Origin: Sesamum alatum
Lineage: Eukaryota > Streptophyta > Magnoliopsida > Lamiales > Pedaliaceae
Assembly: GCA_034509735.1 (NCBI GenBank)
Contig: JACGWO010000011.1
Coordinates: forward strand, 26,644,979 to 26,708,978
DNA: 64,000 bases
Direction of reading: 5' to 3'
The notes under the pieces are model-generated. The model ran no database searches. It saw only the letters and a list, made by a program, of their open reading frames with translations, and was not told the origin of the DNA. Shown here piece after piece: positions 1-9,569 of the stretch (the first letter of the stretch is position 1; every line of letters begins with the position of its first letter). The position numbers and the translations under genes are program-made.

Positions 1-614
1 ATGCCTGCGAGCATTTATGGAACAAAATCCGGGGGTTTGCGACCTAGTAGAGGAGGTGGCACAGAACAAAGCAGAAAAGTTCACAACCGAGGGTTCATAT
101 TCGAAATATTGCATAAGGATCACGAAGCATAAAATGTTTCTCAGACCATTGGGTACTAACTGAGAAAGACTTATACGCAAATGGTTAATGATGGTGGCAA
201 TACGAGGGTCTATGGGAAAGCGAAGCCCAACATCTAGGAGGGGAAGATGAACGGTCAAGCACCCCGGAGGGGGAAGGTCCATGGATTGATCATGGTCGGG
301 CAGGCGTAAGGTGTAGTCAAAAGGGACATGGTAATCGCGATGAATTTTTGGAAGGTCCTTATACTTAACGGTAGAATCTATGAACAACCGGGCGTCTAGA
401 GGGGCGTCGGTTCTAGCGCTGTCATCCGGAACAGGAGAGTCGGGATGACAACTACTTCGGGAGACACGCAGGGATCGTGCGTAGGAACACCCTCCCTAGC
501 CATAGGACTACTCGGGGCAGATGAACTCGACCTCGAGGTACTTGAGTCGGAGGACGATGAAGACGACCTACCAGGCCCGCTAGACTCACTGGAATCGCTA
601 GACTCACCAGACAT
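1..614 (-). pseudogene. Antisense ORF of a Tat-type Gypsy element (Transposase_28-like), frameshifted and cut by the window edge
   Basis: Read on the minus strand, an ATG at 614 opens a Ser/Asp-rich N-terminus that stops at 396. A frameshift near 440-450 restores a frame that stays open to position 1. That frame contains VHLPLLDVGLRFPIDP followed by NHLRISLSQLVPNGLR and then GFCSINARR, the signature of the plant 'putative gypsy type transposon' family (Pfam Transposase_28). Such ORFs are known as extra antisense ORFs between integrase and 3' LTR in Tat-lineage Gypsy elements, and the plus-strand tract and LTR immediately to the right fit that position. Its molecular role is unknown. The C-terminus lies outside the window. 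Family assignment rests on motif memory, not a search. Confidence 0.6.
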
Positions 615-710
615 GTAATAGAAAAAAGAAAAGGGGGTAGGAGAATTACCTAGTTAGTCGATAAGACGAAGAAAGGTTACGGTAAAATCGAAGGTGGAAA
701 GTCGAGGCCC

Positions 711-720
711 GATTTATAGA
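711..720 (-). promoter_or_regulatory. Candidate TATA box of the antisense ORF
   Basis: On the minus strand the string TCTATAAATC lies about 100 bases upstream of the ATG at 614, a reasonable spacing for a plant promoter with a short leader. It suggests the antisense ORF had its own promoter instead of depending on the LTR. Prediction from sequence only. Confidence 0.35.
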
Positions 721-850
721 TGATACCGGCCAGTGAGAAGGCAGATAATCCAAGGGCAGGAGGTGAACCGCCTCAAACGAATAAACGGCTAGGATCTACA
801 AACCCAAGTATTCAAAATCGTTGGGTTTCCCGCCCTCATTGAATACTTAG

Positions 851-865
851 GTTGGGGGAGTAAAA
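851..865 (+). promoter_or_regulatory. Polypurine tract of a plus-strand Gypsy element
   Basis: The purine run GTTGGGGGAGTAAAA lies directly before a TG dinucleotide at 866, the expected arrangement of a polypurine tract that primes second-strand synthesis just before a 3' LTR. The other end of the element lies outside the window. Confidence 0.45.
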
Positions 866-1272
866 TGATGCGGATCCTGTGCTCAGCTGGGCTTTCTCTT
901 CTTAAACCTTATTGGGCCGAACACTTAGGGAGCCCTTAGTGGGTTTACTGGTCCAGTGAGGAAAATGTGGGGGCCCATATCTGGATCCAGGAAGTACAAA
1001 AATCCGCCGGAGAACTGGGGATAGGCGACACTTGTCAACATCCTAGGGAGTAAATGCAAGTCTTCCGCACAGACCTTGCCCAGGTATAAATATGTCCTTC
1101 ATTTTCTGTTACACGCATAAACTTTTGATAACTCTCCTAAATTTGATATACCGACCTTTCTGACTTGAAATTTCAAACGATCATAATATTTGATTGGGGA
1201 AGAGTTACGAGACGATCTATCCATCATTTCGTCTTGAGGGGTCACTATTCGCCGTGAAATTCCATCGTTTCA
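866..1272 (+). repeat. Probable 3' LTR of a Tat-type Gypsy element
   Basis: The segment starts with TG directly after the purine tract. It holds a TATA-like box (GGTATAAATATG near 1083-1094) and can be closed at a CA near 1272. No second LTR copy is inside the window, so the right boundary is an estimate. Neighbouring sequence on both sides fits the tail of an element whose body lies to the left of position 1. Confidence 0.4.
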
Positions 1273-1904
1273 ATCATTTTTCAAAAGTTTTTAAAATTTT
1301 CCCATTTTCCATTTTCCAGTTGTCCTAGTTAATTTTCATATTTTTTGTAATTGCAAGTTGAGCCTCATGTTTTATCAGATTATTGCTAGGATGTCAAGAT
1401 ATTTTGGGTCGAATTTGATAGCTTTTTGAGATAGTACAGAATTTAGTCCGTTTGTGATTGTTTACCCTAAGTTATGACTCTTTCTTTTAAGTACTTGCAA
1501 ACTCTATTTAGGGAATGTTCGGAAACCAACAATCTCTTTTTCCCCTTTAATTTCAAGTTATTTGAGGATTGGAGACGAGTTCTTCAATTATTATCTCAAT
1601 TTTATTCCTCCGTTCCATCATGTATTAACTCACCACAGCCACATGATTAAAACTATATCAACGGTCCAGATATATCATACAATTCGCTCATACCTATAAA
1701 TACAATCCTTCCATGCTTCAAGTACAACTTTTGATCCCCTAACTACTCTTAAGAACTTCCTATTTTGAAAGACCTTATTAATTTAAACATCAAAGAGTTA
1801 TAATCGAAACTTTTCTGTTAATGTTCTCACGTGTTCAAAGGGTTATAAAACTGGCTTTCGGAGCACACATGGCAGTGTGCATAGTTTAATTTTTTATTAT
1901 ATTT
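1273..1904. other. AT-rich spacer, no gene seen
   Basis: No convincing reading frame, RNA gene or repeat was recognised here. Short frames on both strands are broken by frequent stops. Confidence 0.5.
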
Positions 1905-2149
1905 AGGGTAAAAAAACATTTTGCCCTCCAAACAATGATTATTTTTGTACTTTGTCATCTAAATTTTTTTAATTTAATAAACTCGTGTAGGTGATAATTT
2001 ATTCACATCCAAACTTTGCCCCATGAGGGGGTAACTTGTAAAACTCACATAGTTGGTATGGCAAATTGAAAAAAAAAAAAAAAAGGAAAACAGGTTTAGA
2101 TCTCTAAGTACAACCATAATTCGAGGGCAAATTAATTGTTCTTTACCCT
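1905..2149. mobile_element. Inverted-repeat MITE, family not assigned
   Basis: The left arm starts AGGGTAAA and runs through TTTGCCCTC and TTTGTACTT. The right arm (about 2090-2149) is its imperfect reverse complement, ending in TTTACCCT. The arms are about 55-60 bases long. No target duplication could be fixed. A similar arm motif (GGGTAAATTATATTTTG) occurs in the element at 38317-38674. Confidence 0.45.
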
Positions 2150-2464
2150 TATTTTTATTTAATTATTTATATGAAGGATAAAATAAATAATAGATCATAA
2201 TTCATATCAATAATGTCACTCATTTTAGAAATTGATGGTAAGAATTAAACTTATATGAAATATAAATTGAAAATTAGTTATTATTAGAGAGTTTTATAAT
2301 GAAAAAGGAAAGCAAAGATAATTTTCATAATATATAATAAGGTTGAAAAATGTATATAATAGGATACTTAAAACTATGGATTTAAGTTTGAGGAAGCAAG
2401 TTCTTTAATTATTGGTTAATCTTTCAAAAGAAAAGAGAATTTAAGTGAAAACATATTTTATATC

Positions 2465-2720
2465 TTTTTTTTTTTAAATAATGAGCTATGAACTATTAAT
2501 TTGAAAATACAATAATATTTCTACAGTAAATAACTGCTATTACAATATTCAGTCCACAGTATAACAACATCTCTAGATCTATCAACACCAACATTAAAGC
2601 AACCAAAGGAATAATACAAACATCCTATAAACTAAACAACATCATACATTCGTAATACTCGAACCCACGGCCTCTTGATGTGGGACCTTAACCTCACCAC
2701 TCGGATAAAGAATCATCGGT
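2465..2720 (-). mobile_element. tRNA-derived SINE with a 17-bp target site duplication
   Basis: On the minus strand the head at about 2710-2655 carries an A-box-like TATCCGAGTGG and a B-box-like GTGGGTTCGAGTA, as in tRNA-derived Pol III promoters. The element ends in an A-tail, seen as a T run at 2466-2475 on the plus strand. It is flanked by a perfect 17-bp direct repeat, AAAACATATTTTATATC, at 2448-2464 and 2721-2737. Tail, promoter boxes and long duplication together make a SINE inserted by L1-type target-primed reverse transcription the clear reading. No coding capacity is expected or seen. Confidence 0.85.
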
Positions 2721-2794
2721 AAAACATATTTTATATCCACCGAAGTTAGTTATTACGGGCATCTCCCACTTAATTAATTGTATAGATAAAAATT

Positions 2795-3919
2795 CACTAC
2801 AAAATGATAAAAATAATTAAAGATAAAAAAATTAAGTGATAATTTTAATATTGTCACTAATTATACATACTTAGTGATAGAAAATTGTTATATTCTGACA
2901 ATAAAGAATTTTATAGTTCGAATAGTCATAATTATTTGTGAAAATTATCATTAGCAATAATTGGTGTAAAAAAATTGTGAATAAAATTGCCACTAAAAAC
3001 AATTAGTGACACGCACGTATGCCAAAAATTTAGTGAAAATAATTATTTGTTGTAACTATACTTGTTTTGTCATTGAATTATCGGGAAAAATGCAAGCAAC
3101 CCCCTGTTATATTGTAAATGAGAAAATTATCCCCTATGAAGAAATAATAGCAATTTACCCCCCTGTATTTTTCAAAATGAAGCAATTTACCTCCCTGTAT
3201 TTTTCAAAATGAAGCAATTTACCTTCCTACCTAGGGGGGTAAATTGCTTCATTTCTAAAAACATGGGGGGGGGGGGGGTAAAGTACTATTTTTTTTCATA
3301 GGGGGGTAATTTGCTCATTTGCAATATCACAGGGGGGTAAATTGCATTAAAGTAGTGAGTTATCAATACTAGCCGTCGTGGCACGCCGTTCCTGCGTGCA
3401 TATAATAAATAATTTACATGCTTTAAAATATTTTATAAATAAGAGTAAAATATATAAACTAACACATCACATTAAAAGAAAGGAAAAAAAACTAATCTAT
3501 CAATTAATATAAAATTTGAAAAGTTGAATAAAATAGTTATCTTTATCAATTGAATGTTATTTTTTGACATTAAAAAAAATCGGTGTAGCGATGTAATTAA
3601 TCGCTATTTATGCTAAAAAAGAAGTTTCTTTTTTATAATAGTATAAAAGTATAAATAGTATAGATAGATATATAGATACATAAGGATATTTTTGGTAATT
3701 TTAAAATTTAATGTAGCAGTGTAAGTAACCGTCATTTATTAGTGAAAATTGAGTTTGCTTTATGTAATAGATAAATGTGTCACTAATCATATGTAGTGAC
3801 AACTTTATGTATATTTTTCTTTTCTAATAATATTCTGACAAGATCAAGATTACAGTCAATTAGTGTATATTTTTGTGATAATTTTAAAATTATCACTAAT
3901 ATCATATTTAATGATAGTG
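2795..3919. mobile_element. CACTA-type non-autonomous element (MITE) with internal insertions
   Basis: The left end is CACTACAAAATGATAAA. The right end, reversed, reads CACTATCATTAAATATGATA, matching the complete CACTA-type copy at 28445-28882. ATT flanks both sides (2792-2794 and 3920-3922), the 3-bp duplication typical of CACTA elements. The inside repeats the family theme of TAGTGAC and GTCACTA blocks. It has been enlarged by the foldback element at 3083-3355 and probably by another AT-rich segment at about 3365-3765. Confidence 0.7.
3083..3355. mobile_element. MULE-like foldback MITE, copy 1
   Basis: Two long arms of about 120 bases are reverse complements: the left carries ATGCAAGCAACCCCC and repeated AAGCAATTTACC, the right GGTAAATTGCTTC and GGGGTAAATTGCAT. 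A 9-base flank repeat, TGAATTATC at 3074-3082 and TGAGTTATC at 3356-3364, differs at one base. Nine-base duplications are typical of Mutator-like elements. Copy 2 is at 24823-25070. A run of G bases lies at the fold near 3267. Confidence 0.65.
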
Positions 3920-4345
3920 ATTAGTCAGATAAAACTTGCTCAATTAAAATGTATATTTTTTTTTATTATTATTAATGTAATACTTTTATTTTTTTATAGG
4001 ACACAGTTAGTTGTTGGTGACCGTCCAATTCCATAAACAAAAGGAACTAGCTCACAAATTAAATGTGATTCAATCGTACATTCTTTAATACTTAATTATC
4101 TATCTTAAATTATTACTCATCAAATCGTTTTTGTCTGTGTTCTAAAAAAATATTATCCTCTAAAATTGAACTCCGCTTTTTGGTTTTCCCCCCCTTTTCT
4201 CTCCCACTAAGCTGACATTTCAATTAATATTTTCTAAAATAATAATATATAACATAAAATTTACTTTTTTGAGTACGTAGAAGCATGAGTTTTCCACAAA
4301 GGAAAATATTTTTAAAAACACGAAAAAAAAAGAAACAACGAATTA
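3920..4345. other. AT-rich spacer, no gene seen
   Basis: Low-complexity AT-rich DNA with a pyrimidine run near 4185-4200. No supported gene or repeat boundary was found. Confidence 0.5.
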
Positions 4346-4739
4346 TGATGGAATTGTTGCACATATTCACTCTCGGCAGTCTCTCGGGGAAGACGATGAT
4401 GACTCAGCTCCCAGTCATCAATTCATTGCTACGTGTGTCATACACTTAGATCCAGGATGATAAAAATCGTGTTTTCTTTCTTATGTCGCATGCACGTTTT
4501 TGGTTGTTAGTTTGTTAAATGTTGATTCATTTATTCAGCATTTCATTCGTCCACGTAGAGATGCTTTTTAGCTAGGGCTGACAGAGTTTGTTACACAGGC
4601 GGGAATATTGTGTATTTAATGGCCTTGCTGCCTTGTAAATCACACAACACTGAAATATAGAAAAGATATTCCCCCACTCTCATGGCTTCTCTTCTCTTTC
4701 TCAGCTTACCTTTCCAGTATTGAATCAATTCCATTTTCA
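4346..4739 (+). repeat. Copia-1 5' LTR
   Basis: A 394-base copy starting TGATGG and ending TTTTCA. It matches 7974-8367 except for about a dozen changes, including a 1-base indel in an A run near 4457. It is followed after three bases by the primer site. Confidence 0.93.
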
Positions 4740-4742
4740 TCA

Positions 4743-4755
4743 TGGTATCAGAGCC
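4743..4755 (+). promoter_or_regulatory. Copia-1 primer binding site
   Basis: TGGTATCAGAGCC is the usual plant Copia primer site complementary to the 3' end of a methionine tRNA. It lies three bases after the 5' LTR. Confidence 0.85.
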
Positions 4756-4816
4756 TTCCATTGAAGGTCTCTGATCCGTGCACACGAACAATCATAAAAC
4801 TCAGAGTCAGCTTACA

Positions 4817-5036
4817 ATGGCTGAAGAACGCCCTAGCAGGTTCCATGGACATGTCTGTGCTGATCTAAAATTCTTCACACTTATTCACAAAACACAGACA
4901 CACACCAAAGTTCACCTACGTAATGGCTCCACTCAAACTATTACTCACACTGGCATGGTCAGTTTATCAGATGCCATCAATCTTGATCAAGTACTATACA
5001 TTCCCTCCTTCACTGTGAATCTCCTATCAGTAAGCT
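4817..5036 (+). pseudogene. Copia-1 gag start fused to a protease remnant
   Basis: The ATG at 4817 gives MAEERPSRFHGHVC followed at once by ADLKFF, which in intact relatives lies just after the protease active site (DSGAxxHxC). Everything from early gag to the protease aspartate is gone. The rest, LRNGSTQTI to VLYIPSFTVNLLSVS, is a normal protease C-terminal part, and a stop follows at 5036. The fusion keeps the frame. Whether the short product is ever made is unknown. Confidence 0.75.
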
Positions 5037-5038
5037 AA

Positions 5039-7960
5039 TTGTGCTCTTCACTTCCTATCACTTTTAAATTCACAGACTCTTGCTGCTTGTTGCAGGACCT
5101 GAAGACTAAGGCAATCCTTGCCATAGGCAAGCTATACATACTAGACAGAAATTCCTTTTCTTTTCCCACTGTTCTTGACCATGTACCTTTAAATTCTGCA
5201 ATTAATGATTCTGTATGTAAGGAAATACTATGGCACAAACGTTTGGGTCATCCTTCCTATCTAGCAATGAAACAGATACCTGGATTGTCTATAAAATCTT
5301 CTACTGTTTTAATGCCCTGTGATATATGTCACCAAGCAAAACAACACAGACTGACGTTTCCTGTTAGTGAGACACAAGTTGACAACCTATTTGATCTTGT
5401 CCATATGGACATTGGGGGCCCTTACAAAACACCAACACATTCTAGATGTTCCTATTTCCTTACAATAGTTGATCACTTTAGCAGAAATACCTGGACATAC
5501 CTGTTAAAGTACAAGTCCCAAGCTGTTAACTGCATTTAGTCATTCCTCAACATGATTCATACTCAATTCAATGCCAAGGTTAAAATTATTCGTACTGATA
5601 ATGGCACTGAATTTCTAAGCACCTCCTGTCAATCTCTACTTCAATCTCAAGGGATTCTCCACCACAGATCCTGCCCCTGTACTCCACAACAAAATGGAGT
5701 GGTGGAACATAAGCATAAACACCTTCTTGCAGTAGCTCGTGCCCTCCTTTACCAAGCCACCCTACCTGAAAAATTCTAGGGGGATTGTATACTCACAACC
5801 ACCTATGTTATAAATAGAACCCCCTCTTAACTCCTTGGCTGGAAGACCCCTTTGACCATCTCTACGGCTGACAACCTCTATATGATCACCTAAAAGTGTT
5901 TGGCTGCCTATGCTTTGCCACAAACACCAATCCTCACAAAACAAAACTCAGTCCTAGAGCTTCCAAATGTATATTCATAGGATATGGAGCTGGACAAAAG
6001 GGCTACAAATTATATGATCTCAATACCCACACTTCATTCGTTTCTAGGGATGTAGTGTTCTATGAAGATATCTTCCCATTCTCCACACAACCAACCATAT
6101 CCAGTAGCATTCCAACTTTTCCTACAACTGTAGTTGACATAGAATCACCAACACAGCATAATCCTGTTGATGTACCCCTTCCTGATCTTAGCTCCAGATC
6201 TCCACATACCACACCTTCACCCATCAATCGACAATCATCTTCTTCTGCGATCAGCTGTGATACTCCTCCAGTCATCTCATCTCCTCAGCCCCTTAGGCGC
6301 TCCACCAGACTCACTTCCAAACCAGCTTGGTTAAATGACTTCCACTGCCACTTGAGCACTACCAAACCCCACTTCATCTTGAAGGATTTTACCTCATCAT
6401 ATACATGTTTTTTGGCTACCTTGTCTGCCTTACAGGAACCACGCACTTACAGCAGGCTGCAACAAGTAAGGAGTGGCAAGATTATGAATGTCGAGTTGCT
6501 AGCACTTGAACGTAATCATACATGGGAAGTTACCACTCTTCCCCATGGCAAGAAAACCATTGGATGTAAATGGGTTTTCAGACTGAAATTAAAAGATGAT
6601 GGCACTGTGGATAGATACAAAGCATGCCTTGTTGCTAAGGGGTACACAAAGGTTGAAGGCATTGATTATGTGGAATTATTTTCACCTGTTGCCAAAGCTG
6701 TCACAATCCCTTTGTTGTTGGCAGTAGCAATAGCTAAGGGATAGCTTATTCACCAACTTGATGTGAATAATTCCTTTCTACATGGTCATTTAGAGGAGGA
6801 GATTTTCATGGACCCTCCTGCTAGATACAAGGTGGCTAAGGGCTTAGTTTGCCGTCTCACACGGTCCTTGTATGACCTTAAACAGGCTTCCCGACAATGG
6901 AATCAAGAGTTTTCCTCCAAGCTCATTGCTTTTGGTTTTGTTCAATCTTGTCATGACCATTGCTTATTCACAAGGGTTGAGGCTGATCAGTTTATTGCCC
7001 TACTAATTTATGTGGACGATGTACTTGTGGTTAGTCCCTCCACTGAGCTTATTACTCAAGTCAAGAGCTATTTGGATAACCTTTTCACCATCAAAGATCT
7101 GGGAGTGGCCAGATACTTCTTGGGTCTCCAGATTGCTCGCTCTGAACATGGTATTTCAGTTACACAATCCAAGTATATTCATGACATATTGATTGATTCG
7201 GGCTTGCTTTCAGCAAAGGGGGTAACAACCCCTCTTCCCCCTGGGATCAAACTTTGCACAGATGGAGGTCCTTTACTCCCCAATCCAGAACATTACAAAC
7301 GTCTCATTGGGCGTCTCTTATATCTGGGTTTCACGCGCCCAGACATTGCCTTTGGGGTGCAACAGCTCAGCCAATTCCTTCAACATCCCTGCGAATCCCA
7401 TTGGCGTGCCGCCCTTCACCTTGTCCGTTACTTGAAGGGCACCTCTTCCACTGGGCTTTTCTTCCCGTCCACCTCTTATTTCCAACTGCAGGCCTTTTGC
7501 GATGCCGATTGGGGATCCTGCACTGACACTCGTCGCTCCATATCAAGCTATTATGTTTTTCTGGGCTCCGCCCTCATTTCCTGGAAATAAAAAAAACAGG
7601 CCACAGTGTCCCGCTCCTCTACCGAGGCCGAATATCGAAGTATGGCCTCCACTGTTTGTGAGCTCCAATGGATTTCATACATCCTGCCCACTCTTGGGAT
7701 TTCCCTGCAACTGCCTATTCCCATGTCCTGCGATAACAAAGCTGCTTCATATCATGGCGAACCCTATCTTCCACAAACGGACCAAGCACCTTGATATTGA
7801 CTGTCATGTGGTCCGCCATCAATATCGCTCTGGTTTTGTTCTTCCCTCCTTCGTCCGAAGTCATGACCAGCTGGCTGATTTGTTCACCAAGAATTTGCCT
7901 GCCCCTCTATTTTCCTATCTTATCTCCAAGATGGACCTCTTCACTCTTGCCTATGATCCA
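5039..7960 (+). pseudogene. Copia-1 pol relic: GAG-preintegrase, integrase, RT, RNase H
   Basis: LWHKRLGHPSYLAMKQ to CDICHQAKQHR (5229-5347) is the GAG-preintegrase domain. The integrase core follows with DLVHMDIGGPY, IIRTDNGTEF and PQQNGVVEHKHKH, broken by a stop at 5539 and again at 5779-5895. From 5896, MFGCLCFATNTNPHK to SRDVVFYED is the integrase C-terminal region. RT spans about 6490-7590 with a stop at 6742 and an intact YVDD at 7009-7020. RNase H residues are seen in CDADWGS, STEAEYRSM and CDNKAA; a stop at 7588 and a small deletion near 7750 break it. The frame then continues as HKRTKHLDIDCHVV and QLADLFTKNLP. The host would have needed a full Gag from another copy to mobilise it. 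Confidence 0.9.
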
Positions 7961-7973
7961 TCTTGTGGGGGGA

Positions 7974-8367
7974 TGATGGAATTGTTGCACAGATTCATTC
8001 TCGGCAGTCTCCAGGGGAAGACGATGATGACTCAGCTCCCAGTCATCAATTCATTGCTACGTGTATCATACACTTAGATCCAGGATGATAAAATCATGTT
8101 TTCTTTCTTATGTCGCATGCACGTTTTTGGTTGTTAGTTTGTTAAATGTTGATTCATTTATTCAGCATTTCGTTCGTCCACGTGGAGATGCTTTTTAGCT
8201 AGGGCTGATAGAGTTTGTTACACAGGCGGGAATATTGTGTATTTAATGGCCTTGTTGCCTTGTAAATCACACAACACTGAAATATAGAAAAGATATTCCC
8301 CCACTCTCATGGCTTCTCTTCTCTTTCTCAGCTTACCTTTCCAGTTTTTGAATCAATTTCATTTTCA
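7974..8367 (+). repeat. Copia-1 3' LTR
   Basis: A 394-base partner of 4346-4739, directly preceded by the purine tract TTGTGGGGGGA at 7963-7973. It ends TTTTCA at 8367. Confidence 0.93.
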
Positions 8368-8501
8368 TCTAGAATAAGAAAAAATTATATTTTTAGTCCT
8401 GAACTATAGGGTGATTTGTAAGGTCAGTATCAAACTTTCAGAAATGGCTAATTTTAATCCCTTATTATCACTTCAAAAAAATAAAACAAAACAAAAATTG
8501 C

Positions 8502-8833
8502 CACTAGAAAAAATATGATTTTTTTTTACTATAGTTAATTAATATAGTCAAAAGAAAAAATCATAACGAATACAAATTAACTATGACTTTGCAATAGCCA
8601 GTAGTTGTTGTCACTAATAAAAAAAAATTGATTATTATCTATGCTATAAGTCACTACAGCTAAGAAATTGTAGTAAATCAATACAAATCCTAGTTGTAGT
8701 AAATGTTTTGTCATGCATTGCAGAAACAACGACTAATAGCCGTTGCGCAACCGTATTTAACTAGTATCCGTCATGGTTTGTTACCTTTAACCATGATAAT
8801 TAGCTGTAATGAAAAAATATATTTCTTCTAGTG
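8502..8833. mobile_element. CACTA-like MITE
   Basis: The left end is CACTAGAAAAAATATGATTT. The right end, reversed, is CACTAGAAGAAATATATTTT. Flanking triplets are TGC and TGT, one base apart from a 3-bp duplication. The inside shares ACTATAGTTAA and the GCCGTTGCGCAACCG block with partial copies near 23840 and 27910. Related sequence in the opposite orientation fills 8840-9020, so two copies may lie back to back. Confidence 0.5.
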
Positions 8834-9094
8834 TGTTTCTGCAAGCAGGGCCAAAACATTAGTCTTAGACAAAATCATAGCTAAAAACCATAGCAAATAC
8901 TAATTAACTGTGATAAAAAATTTAAGTTTTCGCATTGATTTTGTGTGACTATAGTTAATAATATTGACTTACTACACTTTTTAAGTCGTGATCATTTATA
9001 ATATAGCGAAAAATCTAGAATTAATTATGCCTACTTAGATTGATTATAGTGATTGGTCTGGGAAATAACTCATTCCATCCCCATTTAAATTGGT

Positions 9095-9165
9095 AGAGTG
9101 AATTAATTAAGTGGAACAGTGATTAGCCTCAGGCTTAATGTTCGAGCCTTGAACCCCATTTAAAA
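9095..9165 (+). mobile_element. Possible tRNA-derived SINE head
   Basis: TTGGTAGAGTGAATT resembles an A box and ATGTTCGAGCC a B box, about 50 bases apart, followed by an AT-rich tail. No target duplication was found, so this is only a weak candidate. Confidence 0.25.
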
Positions 9166-9569
9166 TTATTTTTCCAAATTCTTTTTTTAAATCCAAATGA
9201 AGCCTAAGAGTTAATAGTTGCCCGCATTGCACTTGCTTCTTCATGTTCTTAGTAGAGTTATCAAAACTTGCAATAATGCAGTTATATAAGACTAAAATTG
9301 ACCATTTTTAGCATTACGGTACCAAACACTACCAAAAAAAAATTGAATAGTCGTACACTATAAATTACCACGACTTAAAAATTATAGTAAATCAATACTA
9401 TCTACTATGATTAGACAAAATCGATGCCAAAACTTAAGTTCTGACTAGGTTAATCAATATTTACTATGATTTTTACCTATGATCAAAATTTTTGTCATAG
9501 TCTCACTTGCAAATGCAGCAGCTAATAGCCACCATAATTTTTTTTTTTTTAAACGGAAATCAAGTATTA

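Larger units (their letters stand above)
4346..8367 (+). mobile_element. Copia-1: Ty1/Copia LTR retrotransposon, gag-deleted relic
   Basis: Two 394-base direct repeats (4346-4739 and 7974-8367) flank an interior with a methionine-tRNA type primer site, TGGTATCAGAGCC at 4743, and a purine tract, TTGTGGGGGGA, just before the 3' LTR. Pol domains are in Copia order: protease remnant, GAG-preintegrase, integrase, RT, RNase H. The element is about 4.0 kb, some 1 kb shorter than its neighbours Copia-4 and Copia-5, because gag and the protease active site are missing. The LTRs differ at roughly a dozen positions. No matching 5-base target duplication was found. In-frame stops show it is dead, though LTR transcription cannot be excluded. 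Confidence 0.93.

Noticed and set aside
7254..8077. Long alternative frames over Copia-1 RNase H
   Set aside because: They are out-of-frame shadows; the real frame shows CDADWGS, STEAEYRSM and CDNKAA.
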